Shown: positions 35,949 to 44,999, counted from the stretch's first letter. The stretch: 64,000 bases of DNA from Bacteroides sp. (GCA_014802325.1 JAAVCK010000026.1:62001-126000); one strand, 5' to 3'. Notes: generated from the letters alone by a model not told the origin. Made by a program: numbers and translations.

Positions 35949-36882
35949 CGCCGACTACATGCGCCGTGCGCTTCAGCTGGCCAGCAACGGTATTTTCGAT
36001 GCGCATCCTAATCCTATGGTGGGGGCTGTGATAGTGGCTCCGGACGGAAGGATAATAGGGGAGGGCTGGCACAGACGGTGCGGTGAAGGTCATGCCGAGG
36101 TCAATGCCGTGGCGATGGTAAGAGACGAGGCTGAGTTTCTTACGGCCACTATGTATGTCACTCTCGAACCGTGCTCCCACTATGGCCGCACGCCTCCGTG
36201 TGCGGAGCTGATCATCAGCAAGCGTATCCCCAGAGTGGTGGTGGGATGCCTCGACCCGTTTGAGAAGGTGTCGGGGCGCGGTGTGAAGATGCTCCGCGAT
36301 GCCGGAGTGAATGTGACTGTAGGCGTGCTCGAAGAAGAGTGCTGGCAGCTCAACGTAAGGTTCATCACGGCGCACACCCGGCGCAGCCCCTACGTGATAC
36401 TCAAGTGGGCCGAGAGCGCCGACGGCTATATCGACGGACGTATTTCCACTCCGCTCACATCTGTGATGGTGCACCGGCTCAGGGCCGAGGCCGACGGTAT
36501 ACTCGTGGGCAGCGGCACGGCATTAGCTGATGACCCGCGGCTTGATGTGAGACTTGCCGGAGGAAAAGACCCTGTCAGAGTGGTGCTCGACCGCCGGGGG
36601 CGACTTGATGGTTCGGCCGCAGTGTTTCGCGACGATAATGTGATTCTCGTGACCGACGTGGAGCGCGACTTTATCCCGGCCGAGAGGCAGATTACCGGAT
36701 GCCGGTCGCTCGGCGAGGTGCTCTCAGAGCTGTACCGTCGCAATATCGTCACACTGCTTGTGGAGGGTGGCGCCGAGGTACATCGGTCGTTTATCGAAGA
36801 AAAACTCTGGGATGAAGTCAGAGTGGAGCAGGGGGCTGCCGATATTGCCGGGAAGGTGAAAGCTCCTGAGTTTAAGATGTGA
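35938..36882 (+). CDS. ribD: Bifunctional riboflavin deaminase/reductase
   Basis: Carries out two steps of riboflavin synthesis, deamination and then side-chain reduction. The N-terminal deaminase has HPNPMVGAVIV, the zinc motif GHAEVNAV and EPCSHYGRTPPCAELI. The C-terminal reductase (from about residue 145) has VILKWAESADGYIDGR and a late LLVEGGAEVHRSFIEE. At 314 residues it is a little shorter than E. coli RibD. The ATG at 35938 lies inside the ispG end; an ATG five codons earlier is also possible. Confidence 0.94.
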   Translation: MLSDADYMRRALQLASNGIFDAHPNPMVGAVIVAPDGRIIGEGWHRRCGEGHAEVNAVAMVRDEAEFLTATMYVTLEPCSHYGRTPPCAELIISKRIPRVVVGCLDPFEKVSGRGVKMLRDAGVNVTVGVLEEECWQLNVRFITAHTRRSPYVILKWAESADGYIDGRISTPLTSVMVHRLRAEADGILVGSGTALADDPRLDVRLAGGKDPVRVVLDRRGRLDGSAAVFRDDNVILVTDVERDFIPAERQITGCRSLGEVLSELYRRNIVTLLVEGGAEVHRSFIEEKLWDEVRVEQGAADIAGKVKAPEFKM

Positions 36883-36973
36883 AATATTGTATAATTACGA
36901 TAAAAACATTTAAATTTCATTCGGCTTCAGATGATATATTTAATATATATTAGGCCGAGAGCGGAATATTTAC

Positions 36974-36981
36974 TATATTTG
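36974..36981 (+). promoter_or_regulatory. -7 promoter box of the rimP-nusA-infB operon
   Basis: TATATTTG fits TAnnTTTG. The transcript would begin near 36986 and run through the hairpin at 36995 before rimP. Confidence 0.55.
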
Positions 36982-36994
36982 CAGTGAAAAGTCA

Positions 36995-37027
36995 CGGAGG
37001 GGGCCAGGCGCTCCCTCCGAGTTTTAT
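36995..37027 (+). promoter_or_regulatory. Hairpin with T-run in the rimP leader, possible attenuator
   Basis: CGGAGGG (36995-37001) pairs with CCCTCCG (37013-37019), 11-base loop, followed by AGTTTTATATA. It lies between the promoter and rimP, so it could end transcription early or mark a regulated leader. Confidence 0.55.
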
Positions 37028-37043
37028 ATATACACCAAAGAAT

Positions 37044-37511
37044 ATGATAGATAAGCAGCAGATAGCAGCCGTGGTGGCATCGGCAATCGAAGGCACTGAT
37101 GCCTTTGTGGTGGATATCACCGTGAGCGCGCAGAATGATATTGTAGTTGAGCTCGACAGTCCCACCGGTGTTGACCTTGATTTCTGCACCGAAGTATGCG
37201 GTAAAATCAATGAAGCATTTGACCGCGACAAGGAAGACTATAGCCTCGAAGTGGGCAGCTCGTCGCTCACCGCGCCGTTTAAGGTGCCGGGCCAGTGGGA
37301 GAAAAACGTAGGCAATCAGATAGAAGTGTACACTACCGACGGCAAGAAAGTAGTGGGCACGCTCAGCTCGTGGACTCCCGAAAAGTTTGTGCTCACTGTG
37401 ACCCGAAAAGTCAAAGACCCCGAGAAGAAGCGCCCCGTTATGGCTGAAGTGGCCGAGGAATTTACACCCGACCGCGTACGCGAGGCCTGCTATCACATCG
37501 ATTTCAAATAA
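37044..37511 (+). CDS. rimP: Ribosome maturation factor RimP
   Basis: Needed for 30S subunit maturation. The 155-residue protein (MIDKQQIAAVVASAIEGTDA) has VVELDSPTGVDLDFCTEVCG, then YSLEVGSSSLTAPFKVPGQW, which matches the conserved LEVSSPGLdRPL region in altered form, and a C-terminal SH3-like part. The frame extends upstream to 36984, across the leader hairpin; the ATG at 37044 is the normal start. It is followed by nusA after 45 bases, the usual gene order. Confidence 0.93.
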   Translation: MIDKQQIAAVVASAIEGTDAFVVDITVSAQNDIVVELDSPTGVDLDFCTEVCGKINEAFDRDKEDYSLEVGSSSLTAPFKVPGQWEKNVGNQIEVYTTDGKKVVGTLSSWTPEKFVLTVTRKVKDPEKKRPVMAEVAEEFTPDRVREACYHIDFK

Positions 37512-37556
37512 AAATAAATAATAAAATCCAACTCATATATTCAAGTAATCTGCAAT

Positions 37557-38849
37557 ATGGCAAAAAAAGAAGAAGCTCCCAACATGGTGGAGCGCTTTGC
37601 GGAATTTAAGGAACTGAAAAATATCGACAAGACCACTATGGTCAGTGTGCTTGAAGAATCGTTTCGCAACGTGTTGGCCAAAATGTTTGGCACCGATGAG
37701 AATCTTGACGTAATCATGAACCCCGATAAGGGCGACGTGCAGATCCTTCAGAATCTCGAAGTAGTGCCCGACGGTGAAGTAAAAGATCCCAATCTCGAAA
37801 TATCGCTCTCCGATGCCCGCGCCGACGAAGATCCCGACGTGGAAATAGGAGAGGAGCATACGAAGGAAATATTCTTTGAGGACTTCGGCCGACGCGCCAT
37901 CCTCAATCTCCGCCAGACTCTCCAGTCCAAGATCCTTGACCTGCAGAAAGAAGCTATCTATGCCAAATATAAGGAACTTGAAGGCAAACTCGTGAGCGGA
38001 GAGGTATATCAGACCTGGTCGCGCGAGACTCTTCTGCTCGACGATGATAAAAACGAACTCCTTCTGCCCAAGAGCGAAGCCATCCCCGGCGACTTCTTCC
38101 GCAAGGGCGAGACGGTGCTTGCCGTGATATCAAACGTCGACAATAAGAATAATAATCCCAAGATCACAGTGTCGCGCGTGAGCGATCTCTTCCTTCGCCG
38201 TCTGTTTGAGCGTGAGGTGCCCGAGATTCACGACGGTCTCATCACCATCCGCGCCGTGGCCCGTATCCCGGGTGAGCGCGCCAAGATAGCCGTAGAGAGC
38301 TACGATGACCGCATCGACCCCGTAGGCGCATGTGTGGGTGTGAAGGGTTCGCGTATCCACGGTATCGTGCGTGAGCTCCGCAATGAGAATATCGACGTCA
38401 TCAACTATACCAACAATCCCTCGCTCTTCATCCAGCGCGCGCTCAGCCCCGCAAAGGTGTCGAGCATCCACATCGACGAAGCCGAGAAGAAAGCAGAAGT
38501 GTTCCTGCACCCCGACGAGGTATCGCTCGCCATCGGTAAGGGCGGTCTGAATATTAAGCTCGCCTCGATGCTCACAGGCTACGTGATCGACGTATACCGC
38601 GAATCGGCCGAGACATTTGACGAGGATATCTATCTGGATGAGTTCAAGGACGAAATCGACGGATGGGTTATCGATGCTCTTAAGGAGATCGGTTGTGTCA
38701 CCGCCAAGAACGTGCTCAACACCCCCCGCCAGGATCTTATCGACAAGGCAGACCTCGAAGAAGACACCGTCGACAATGTCATCAAGGTGCTCAAGGCTGA
38801 GTTTGAGGACGAGGACGACGATGAAAGCCAAGTAGAAGAAGAAGGTTAA
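37557..38849 (+). CDS. nusA: Transcription termination/antitermination factor NusA
   Basis: A 430-residue RNA-polymerase-binding factor. It has an N-terminal domain (about 1-125), an S1 domain (about 130-200; VSGEVYQTWSRETLLLDDDK), two KH domains (IPGERAKIAVESYDDRIDPV, GVKGSRIHGIVRELRNENID and LAIGKGGLNIKLASMLTG), and a C-terminal helical part ending in an acidic tail (EDEDDDESQVEEEG). It sits in the rimP-nusA-infB operon. Confidence 0.95.
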   Translation: MAKKEEAPNMVERFAEFKELKNIDKTTMVSVLEESFRNVLAKMFGTDENLDVIMNPDKGDVQILQNLEVVPDGEVKDPNLEISLSDARADEDPDVEIGEEHTKEIFFEDFGRRAILNLRQTLQSKILDLQKEAIYAKYKELEGKLVSGEVYQTWSRETLLLDDDKNELLLPKSEAIPGDFFRKGETVLAVISNVDNKNNNPKITVSRVSDLFLRRLFEREVPEIHDGLITIRAVARIPGERAKIAVESYDDRIDPVGACVGVKGSRIHGIVRELRNENIDVINYTNNPSLFIQRALSPAKVSSIHIDEAEKKAEVFLHPDEVSLAIGKGGLNIKLASMLTGYVIDVYRESAETFDEDIYLDEFKDEIDGWVIDALKEIGCVTAKNVLNTPRQDLIDKADLEEDTVDNVIKVLKAEFEDEDDDESQVEEEG

Positions 38850-38860
38850 GCACTTCGGGA

Positions 38861-39008
38861 GTTCTAACAACACCAATCCCCCTACCTCCGGCGCAGGAGA
38901 GTGATGCTGCATTAGAACATCTTATTACTGACATCTTCATGCCTCCGGTCACCCTGCTGTCGGATATAGTAAGCCGATAGTTGAACCCCTCCCAACGCTC
39001 CAAGGAGC
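38861..39008 (+). ncRNA. Structured intercistronic RNA between nusA and infB (candidate)
   Basis: The 206-base gap between nusA and infB has no convincing gene. It can form three hairpins. GTTCTAA (38861-38867)/TTAGAAC (38912-38918) encloses CTCC/GGAG (38886-38889 with 38896-38899). CTGTCGG (38957-38963)/CCGATAG (38974-38980) has one G-U pair. GCTC/GAGC (38997-39008) follows. It may be an infB leader or processing site. Not matched to a known RNA family. Confidence 0.45.
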
Positions 39009-39055
39009 TATTAATCAAAATTCTTCGAAACTATTCTGAACTTTTATAATAATAT

Positions 39056-42010
39056 ATGGCGAGAATCAAAATAAGTCAAGCAGCTAAAGAATTTAATATT
39101 TCCATATCCACCGTCGTGGAGCAACTTGCCAAAAAAGGCGTCACCATCGACGGTAATAATCCCAATACCCGCCTCGACGAGAATGCCTATAACATTCTTG
39201 TAGAGCAATTCCAGCCCGAGCGTGCACGTCAGAATGCGGCGTCGCCCGCGTCGGCTGCTAAAAAGCCTGAGGCATCGCGCCCCGTGCTTGACCCCGTACA
39301 TCATACTACCGCGCAGGTGCCCCGTGTGGTTGGGCATATCGAGCTTGACAAGCATGGCGAACCTGTCCGTCAGAAACCTGCCAAGCCTGCCGAAGAACCG
39401 GCCAAACCCGCTCCTGCAAGCGAAAAACCTGCGGCAGTAAAAGAGCCCGAAGTCAAGCCCGAACCTGTCAAGACTGAAGAGCCTGTCAAGAAAGCCGATG
39501 AGCCGGCTCCCAAGCCCGCTCCGGCAGCTGAAAAGCCTGCGACCGAACCCAAAAAGGAAGCTCCGGCGCCCGCTCCTGTTGTCGAGAAGCCGGCTAAGGA
39601 AGAAAAGCCCGCACCCAAGGAAGCTCCCAAAGCCGCTGAAAAGAAGCCTGAACCCAAACCCGAAGTGAAACCCGCTCCCAAGGCTGAGGAAAAGACCGAA
39701 CCGTCAGCGCCCGTAGAACCTGAGGTATTCACGCTCAATACTACCCCTACCGTAGTGGCTCCCAAAGTGGTAGGTCATATTGACCTGGCTGCGCTCAATC
39801 AGTCTACCCGACCCAAGAAGAAGTCTAAGGAAGAACGCCGCAATGAGCGTGTGGCCAAAGACCGTCAGGGTCAGGGCACTCCCGGTACGACAGGCGACAA
39901 GAAAAAGCGCCGCCGCATATCGGGTAAGGAAAAAATCGATATTGAAAAGGCGGGCAACGACCGCAATAATACTTATTCATCGGGCAACGGTGGCAACGGT
40001 GGCAACAATGGCGGCGGTAATCAGCGCCGTGGCGGCGATCAGAATGACCGTCAGCGTGGCGGCAAGGATCGCGGAAAGCGTCAGCAACCCGCCCATGTGG
40101 AAGTGAGCGAGGTGGATGTACAGAAGCAGGTGCGCGAGACACTTGCCCGCCTCACCAACAAAGATAAGGCTCAGAAGAAGGGTGCGAAGTGGCGTAAAGA
40201 GAAGCGTGAGGCATTCGCATCGCGTGCGTCGGAGGCCGCTATGCAGGAAGCTGCAGAGAGCAAGACCCTCAAGCTCACGGAGTTTGTTACGGCCAATGAC
40301 CTCGCTGTGATGATGGATGTCCCCGTCAATAATGTCATTGCCACATGTATGAATCTCGGTGTGATGGTGTCGATCAATCAGCGTCTCGACGCCGAGACCA
40401 TCAATATCGTGGCTGAGGAATTCGGATTTACTACCGAATACGTATCAGCTGAGGTGGTTGAGGCTATTCATCAGGAAGAAGATACCGAGGATCAGCTCGT
40501 GGCTCGTCCGCCCATCGTCACTGTGATGGGTCACGTAGACCACGGTAAGACCTCGCTGCTCGACTATATCCGTAATGCCAACGTGATAGCCGGTGAAGCT
40601 GGAGGTATTACGCAGCATATCGGTGCTTACAATGTGAAGCTGCCTGACGGCCGTCGCATCACATTCCTTGATACTCCCGGTCACGAGGCGTTTACAGCCA
40701 TGCGTGCGCGTGGTGCCAAGGTCACCGACCTCTGTATCATCATAGTAGCTGCCGATGATAATGTGATGCCTCAGACAGTTGAGGCTATCAACCATGCTTC
40801 GGCTGCCGGTGTGCCCATAGTATTTGCTATCAACAAGATTGATAAGCCTGCTGCAAATCCTGACAAAATCAAGGAGGAACTCGCCCAGATGAACTACCTC
40901 GTTGAAGAGTGGGGTGGCAAGTATCAGTCGCAGGATATCTCGGCTAAGAAGGGTTTAGGCGTGGAGGAACTTATGGAAAAAGTGCTCCTCGAAGCCGAAC
41001 TTCTTGACCTGAAGGCCAACCCTGCCCGCAACGCTACAGGCTCGATCATCGAGTCGTCGCTCGACAAGGGTCGCGGTTATGTGGCTACCGTACTCGTGCA
41101 GAACGGTACACTCCGTCAGGGCGACATTATTCTCGCCGGTACGCATTACGGTAAGATCAAGGCTATGTTCAATGAGCGTAACCAGCGTATCACCGAAGCA
41201 GGTCCGGCCACTCCGGCTCTGATACTCGGTCTGAACGGCGCTCCTACAGCGGGCGATACATTCAATGTAATGGATACCGAACAGGAAGCCCGCGAGATCG
41301 CTACCAAGCGTGAGCAGTTGCAGCGTGAACTCGGTCTGCGTACCAACAAGCGTACTACGCTCGAAGAAATCGGACGCCGCCGTGCTATCGGTAACTTCCA
41401 TGAGCTCAACATCATCGTGAAAGGTGACGTCGACGGTTCGATCGAAGCTCTGTCTGACTCGCTTATCAAACTCTCAACCGAAGAGGTCAAGATCAATGTA
41501 CTCCACAAAGCTGTGGGTGAGATTTCGGAGAGCGACGTCACACTCGCCTCGGCATCCGATGCTATCATCATCGGATTCCAGGTGCGGCCCTCGCAGGCTG
41601 CTCGTCGCGCTGCCGAGCACGAAGGTGTCGAAATCCGTCTGTATTCTGTAATCTATCAGGCTATCGAAGAGGTCAAGGATGCTATGGAAGGTATGCTTGC
41701 TCCTGAGATTAAGGAAGAGGTTATCGGTTCTGCCGAAGTGCTCCAGACATTCCACATCTCCAAGGTTGGCACGATTGCCGGTGCCATTGTGCGTGAAGGC
41801 CGTATCAAGCGCAACTGCAAGGTGCGTCTTATCCGCGACGGTATCGTGCGTTATACCGGTGAACTCGGTTCGCTCAAGCGCATGAAGGACGATGTCAAGG
41901 AAGTGACTTCCGGCTATGATTGCGGTCTGAGCATCGCCGGCTACAATGACATTCGCGAGCATGACATTGTGGAGGCTTTCGAGGAAGTGGAAGTTAAGAA
42001 ATCGCTGTAA
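39056..42010 (+). CDS. infB: Translation initiation factor IF-2
   Basis: The GTPase that places fMet-tRNA on the 30S subunit. The 984-residue protein has an N-terminal IF2-N helix domain ([20 protein letters not shown]). A long low-complexity Pro/Ala/Lys/Glu stretch (about 60-230) and a basic Gly/Asn/Arg-rich linker (about 260-345) follow. The G domain starts near residue 480 ([43 protein letters not shown]), and the C-terminal domains follow ([20 protein letters not shown]). Length is normal for Bacteroidota. folK lies 14 bases downstream. Confidence 0.97.
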   Translation: MARIKISQAAKEFNISISTVVEQLAKKGVTIDGNNPNTRLDENAYNILVEQFQPERARQNAASPASAAKKPEASRPVLDPVHHTTAQVPRVVGHIELDKHGEPVRQKPAKPAEEPAKPAPASEKPAAVKEPEVKPEPVKTEEPVKKADEPAPKPAPAAEKPATEPKKEAPAPAPVVEKPAKEEKPAPKEAPKAAEKKPEPKPEVKPAPKAEEKTEPSAPVEPEVFTLNTTPTVVAPKVVGHIDLAALNQSTRPKKKSKEERRNERVAKDRQGQGTPGTTGDKKKRRRISGKEKIDIEKAGNDRNNTYSSGNGGNGGNNGGGNQRRGGDQNDRQRGGKDRGKRQQPAHVEVSEVDVQKQVRETLARLTNKDKAQKKGAKWRKEKREAFASRASEAAMQEAAESKTLKLTEFVTANDLAVMMDVPVNNVIATCMNLGVMVSINQRLDAETINIVAEEFGFTTEYVSAEVVEAIHQEEDTEDQLVARPPIVTVMGHVDHGKTSLLDYIRNANVIAGEAGGITQHIGAYNVKLPDGRRITFLDTPGHEAFTAMRARGAKVTDLCIIIVAADDNVMPQTVEAINHASAAGVPIVFAINKIDKPAANPDKIKEELAQMNYLVEEWGGKYQSQDISAKKGLGVEELMEKVLLEAELLDLKANPARNATGSIIESSLDKGRGYVATVLVQNGTLRQGDIILAGTHYGKIKAMFNERNQRITEAGPATPALILGLNGAPTAGDTFNVMDTEQEAREIATKREQLQRELGLRTNKRTTLEEIGRRRAIGNFHELNIIVKGDVDGSIEALSDSLIKLSTEEVKINVLHKAVGEISESDVTLASASDAIIIGFQVRPSQAARRAAEHEGVEIRLYSVIYQAIEEVKDAMEGMLAPEIKEEVIGSAEVLQTFHISKVGTIAGAIVREGRIKRNCKVRLIRDGIVRYTGELGSLKRMKDDVKEVTSGYDCGLSIAGYNDIREHDIVEAFEEVEVKKSL

Positions 42011-42024
42011 TTCTGACCACGGAT

Positions 42025-42483
42025 ATGGCACTCGCCATCGTGGGTCTCGGATCTAATAAAGGCCACCGCCGCTCGATTATCGAGAGGGCGGTGGCTCTTA
42101 TTTCCCGTATTCCCGATATATATGAGTTCCGCTGTTCGGAGCTTATGGAGACTGAGCCGTGGGGCTTTGAGTCAGACAATAAGTTCTTAAACGCCTGTGT
42201 GGCGTTTGAGACCGATATGCCGCCTGAAGTACTTTTCGGAAAGCTTCAGGAGATAGAGCGTTCTATCAGTGAGGCGTCGCACCGTGACAGCACGGGGCGC
42301 TACGTCGACAGGGAGATTGATATAGATTTTATAGCCTACGGCACTCAACGCGTATCACTTCCCGGGCTAATACTGCCGCATCCGAGAGCCATGTTGCGCG
42401 ACTTTGTAATGATACCGTTTGAAGAAATCGCCCCCGGCCTGTGTGCTGAGATTAAAAGTATGACAACGGATAATAGTCTATAA
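42025..42483 (+). CDS. folK: Dihydropteridine pyrophosphokinase (HPPK)
   Basis: Transfers pyrophosphate from ATP to 6-hydroxymethyl-dihydropterin in folate synthesis. The 152-residue protein shows LGSNKGHRR (N-terminal GSNxG), ELMETEPWGF, DNKFLNACVAFET, the catalytic block YVDREIDIDFIAYG, and LPHPRAMLRDFVMIPFEEIAP. All typical motifs are present. It closes the infB operon. A second, reduced HPPK-like gene lies at 63279. Confidence 0.93.
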   Translation: MALAIVGLGSNKGHRRSIIERAVALISRIPDIYEFRCSELMETEPWGFESDNKFLNACVAFETDMPPEVLFGKLQEIERSISEASHRDSTGRYVDREIDIDFIAYGTQRVSLPGLILPHPRAMLRDFVMIPFEEIAPGLCAEIKSMTTDNSL

Positions 42484-42548
42484 CCGACGCTTGACTACTA
42501 AATTTTGACACATAAGGTATTGAATCATATAATGTGAAAATTTATTTA

Positions 42549-42556
42549 TATCTTTG
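42549..42556 (+). promoter_or_regulatory. -7 promoter box of the LytTR regulator
   Basis: TATCTTTG fits TAnnTTTG and lies 33 bases before the ATG at 42590. No clear -33 box. Confidence 0.5.
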
Positions 42557-42589
42557 TGTTACAAATAATCATCCATTCTTCTTCTCTCT

Positions 42590-43372
42590 ATGGGTAATGA
42601 ACAGAAATCGCGCGTCGTAATAGTTGACGATGATCCCCGCTCGGTGGCTCGACTCGCCGAGATGCTTCATACGTATAATGATCTTGAAATCGTAGGCTCG
42701 GCCGGCAATGCTACCGAAGGTCTGCGACTTGTCAATGAAAAACACCCCTCGCTCCTTTTTATCGACATAGATTTGCCGGATGGCAACGGCCTCTCGCTTT
42801 CGCAGGAAATAGCATCGATGACCGAAGCTCCTTATATAGTGATGTATACCGCTTACTATGACAAATATGCGGCCGACGGAAGGGCATTTCGCAGCGGCGA
42901 GAGCGATTATCTGCTGAAGCCGGTGGATATGTGTGAGCTCGACAAGACCATACAGCGCTATCGTTTCAGTCGCGACCCGCAGCGTCAGGAGCTTCAGGTG
43001 CGTCGAATACCTTCTGTAGCGTCAGATACCTGCGATCGTATTATTGTGGCCATGACTAAAGTCACCTCCGAGATTCGTGTGCTTCATATATCTGACATAG
43101 GCTATTTCTGCTATAACTCACAGCGCAAGGTTTGGGAAGCGGTGACTCGCGACAATACTGTAGTGTCGCTCCGCAAGACTACTTCGGCCAACGATATTCT
43201 GAACTATTCATCGAGTCTGGTACAGACTCATCAGAGCTATATAGTCAATCTTGACTACGTGGTGCTGATAGGTAAGACGCGAGTAAATCTTGCCCCGCCG
43301 TTTCATGAAGCCGAGGTGCTGGTAGGACGCATTTATTTCAAGAATCTTCAGAGCCGCTTTACATTCCTATGA
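42590..43372 (+). CDS. LytTR-family response regulator
   Basis: A 260-residue regulator. The receiver domain (about 8-125) has VVIVDDDP, the phospho-acceptor Asp in LLFIDIDLPDGNG, YTAYYDKYA and the LLKPVD lysine. The C-terminal LytTR DNA-binding domain (about 155-260) has IRVLHISDIGYFCYNSQRKV, LVQTHQSYIVNLDYV and VGRIYFKN. It has its own promoter and terminator and no histidine kinase beside it, so its partner must be elsewhere. LytTR regulators in Bacteroidota usually pair with membrane LytS-type kinases. Confidence 0.9.
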   Translation: MGNEQKSRVVIVDDDPRSVARLAEMLHTYNDLEIVGSAGNATEGLRLVNEKHPSLLFIDIDLPDGNGLSLSQEIASMTEAPYIVMYTAYYDKYAADGRAFRSGESDYLLKPVDMCELDKTIQRYRFSRDPQRQELQVRRIPSVASDTCDRIIVAMTKVTSEIRVLHISDIGYFCYNSQRKVWEAVTRDNTVVSLRKTTSANDILNYSSSLVQTHQSYIVNLDYVVLIGKTRVNLAPPFHEAEVLVGRIYFKNLQSRFTFL

Positions 43373-43420
43373 TTGCGGATCAATCCCCGACGCTTAATTA
43401 TAAGTATTAATAAAAGTAAG

Positions 43421-43458
43421 TGCCCGCTCCGGAATATCCGAGGCGGGCATGATATTTT
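43421..43458. terminator. Bidirectional terminator between LytTR and DUF3127 genes
   Basis: TGCCCGC (43421-43427) pairs with GCGGGCA (43443-43449), with an inner TCCGG/CCGA stem and loop AATAT, followed by TGATATTTTT on the plus strand. It serves both convergent genes. Confidence 0.8.
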
Positions 43459-43481
43459 TACACTTCCTGCGCGGCGACGTA

Positions 43482-43889
43482 TCAGAAGGGAAGATCGTCG
43501 TTGCTGCTGGGGGTGAGATCAGGAGCTACAGTGGGGGGAGGCACGGGAGTACCCTGAACCTGAGGATAGCCGCCGGGCATCTGTGTGGCGGGACCGGGAT
43601 TGCTTACGGGGGTAGCACCCTGACCAATTTTTTCGGCTTTCCACGGACGGATTTCTACATACCAGCGACCGTTGTACTCGCGTGAATCTATGTCAAAGCT
43701 GAGCGTAATCTGATCGCCTACTGCGAGGGGATATTGGTCGGCACGATCACCGAAGAAGCTGAAGTATACTTTTTTGGGATATGTTTCCTGAGTTTCGAGT
43801 ACATATTCGCGTTTGCGCCAAGCATTACCGGCACGTGAGGTGCCTGATACCTCGGGGAGGGCGATAATGATTTTACCGGTTACTTCCAT
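43482..43889 (-). CDS. DUF3127 OB-fold protein with SSB-like tail
   Basis: A 135-residue protein. The first 90 residues form a beta-rich domain (EVTGKIIIALPEVSG, KREYVLETQETYPKKVYFSF, VGDQITLSFDIDSREYNGRW) matching DUF3127, an OB-like family. A Pro/Gly/Gln-rich linker follows, then the C-terminal tip SSNDDLPF. That tip closely resembles the DDDIPF tip by which bacterial SSB recruits repair and replication proteins. A role in single-stranded DNA or RNA binding is inferred. Single gene, shared terminator with the LytTR gene. Confidence 0.82.
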   Translation of the reverse strand: MEVTGKIIIALPEVSGTSRAGNAWRKREYVLETQETYPKKVYFSFFGDRADQYPLAVGDQITLSFDIDSREYNGRWYVEIRPWKAEKIGQGATPVSNPGPATQMPGGYPQVQGTPVPPPTVAPDLTPSSNDDLPF

Positions 43890-43927
43890 GATGAGATTTT
43901 ATGATGAGTTTAGTTTTTCTGATTCAA

Positions 43928-43966
43928 TAAAAAAGGATTGACGGCGGTAAGTCCTCCTGTCAATCC
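43928..43966 (-). terminator. Terminator of tRNA-Arg
   Basis: On the minus strand GGATTGAC (43966-43959) pairs with GTCAATCC (43942-43935), followed by TTTTTTATTG. It lies 12 bases past the tRNA 3' end. Confidence 0.88.
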
Positions 43967-43977
43967 GATATCGTGAT

Positions 43978-44054
43978 TGGTGAATCGAGGGGGATTCGAA
44001 CCCCCGACCGTCTGCTTAGAAGGCAGATGCTCTATCCAGCTGAGCTATCGATCC
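43978..44054 (-). tRNA. tRNA-Arg (anticodon UCU)
   Basis: Minus strand, 77 nt including an encoded CCA. The acceptor stem is GGATCGA/TCGATTC. The D arm is AGCTCAGCTGGATAGAGC, the anticodon arm CTGC-CTTCTAA-GCAG (anticodon TCT), and the T arm GGGGGTTCGAATCCCCC. Reads AGA codons. It has a complete promoter and its own terminator. Confidence 0.97.
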
Positions 44055-44080
44055 GTCTTGAGGTGAAATTTTTCTGAATG

Positions 44081-44112
44081 CAAAGTTAGTGAAATCCGCT
44101 GAATAAATCAAA
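44081..44112 (-). promoter_or_regulatory. Promoter of tRNA-Arg
   Basis: TTTG (44112-44109), a 20-base spacer and TAACTTTG (44088-44081): a full match to the Bacteroidota consensus. The start of transcription would be about 20 bases before the mature tRNA. Confidence 0.8.
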
Positions 44113-44135
44113 CCTTTTTCCGTGAAATTCCAATT

Positions 44136-44172
44136 TTTAAAAAGAAGGCCGCGCTTCACAGCGCAGCCTTCT
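44136..44172 (-). terminator. Terminator of fabG
   Basis: AGAAGGC (44143-44149) with GCCTTCT (44166-44172), inner GCGC/GCGC stem, loop TTCACA. On the minus strand TTTTTAAAAATT follows. Confidence 0.85.
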
Positions 44173-44210
44173 GCTTGGGGATTATAAATAAGGGAGTTGG
44201 AAATGCTTGA

Positions 44211-44957
44211 TTACATGTTCATACCACCGTCGACCTGTATCACCTGACCTGATACATATGAAGAGAGGTCAGATGCGAGGAAGGTAGCGACATTGGCGAT
44301 GTCTTCTACCTGGCCGGCGCGGCGAAGGGGTATCTTGTTGGCCCATTCCTTACGTACTTCGTCGGGGAGGGCGGCAGTCATGGCAGTTTCAATGAAGCCG
44401 GGAGCGATAGCGTTGGCACGGATACCGCGCGAACCTACCTCCTGAGCAATACTCTTGGCCAATGCGATCAGGCCGGCCTTAGAAGCTGCATAGTTGCTCT
44501 GACCGGCGTTGCCGTGCACACCTACTACGGATGCCATGTTGATGATCGAGCCTGAGCGCTGACGCATCATTATGGGAAGTACGGCATGGATGAAGTTGAA
44601 GGCACTCTTAAGATTGACGTTGATAACGGCATCCCACTGAGCTTCGCTCATGCGCATCATGAGACCGTCTTTGGTGATACCTGCATTGTTGACGAGCACA
44701 TCGATCGAGCCGAAATCATTCTTAACATCGTTGACTACAGTTTCGGTCTGTGCGAAATCAGCAGCATTGGAAGCGTAGCCTTTAGCCTTTACACCGAGAG
44801 CTTCAAGCTCTTTTTCGGTTGCTTCCATATTTTCGTCACGATTGAGATCGGTGAATGCAATGTTGGCTCCTTCCGAAGCGAATTTCAAGGCGATAGCCTT
44901 GCCGATACCGCGTGATGCTCCTGTGATGAGCGCGGTTTTTCCTTCGAGTAATTTCAT
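44211..44957 (-). CDS. fabG: 3-oxoacyl-[acyl-carrier-protein] reductase
   Basis: NADPH-dependent ketoreductase of type II fatty-acid synthesis. The 248-residue SDR protein has TGASRGIGKAIA (cofactor motif), NNAGITKDGLMMRM, the Ser-Tyr-Lys triad in INMASVVGVHGNAGQSNYAASKAG taken in two parts (Ser in MASVVG, Tyr and Lys in YAASK), RGIRANAIAPGFIET, and the C-terminal YVSGQVIQVDGGMNM. A 13-bp inverted repeat (44959-44999) directly precedes the ATG and could control it. No other fatty-acid gene is next to it. Confidence 0.95.
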   Translation of the reverse strand: MKLLEGKTALITGASRGIGKAIALKFASEGANIAFTDLNRDENMEATEKELEALGVKAKGYASNAADFAQTETVVNDVKNDFGSIDVLVNNAGITKDGLMMRMSEAQWDAVINVNLKSAFNFIHAVLPIMMRQRSGSIINMASVVGVHGNAGQSNYAASKAGLIALAKSIAQEVGSRGIRANAIAPGFIETAMTAALPDEVRKEWANKIPLRRAGQVEDIANVATFLASDLSSYVSGQVIQVDGGMNM

Positions 44958-44958
44958 T

Positions 44959-44999
44959 GTTTCTTTAAAAGTTGTAATGATGTATACTTTTTAAGAAAC
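44959..44999 (-). promoter_or_regulatory. Inverted repeat in the fabG leader
   Basis: GTTTCTTTAAAAG (44959-44971) and CTTTTTAAGAAAC (44987-44999) match in 12 of 13 positions around a 15-base loop, ending one base before the fabG ATG. It could be an operator or an mRNA hairpin that hides the start site. Confidence 0.6.

Noticed and set aside
39370-39765. Minus-strand 131-residue Gly/Ser/Ala-rich open frame inside infB
   Set aside because: It mirrors the Pro/Ala/Lys low-complexity part of IF-2; no start context or family, so it is a shadow of infB.
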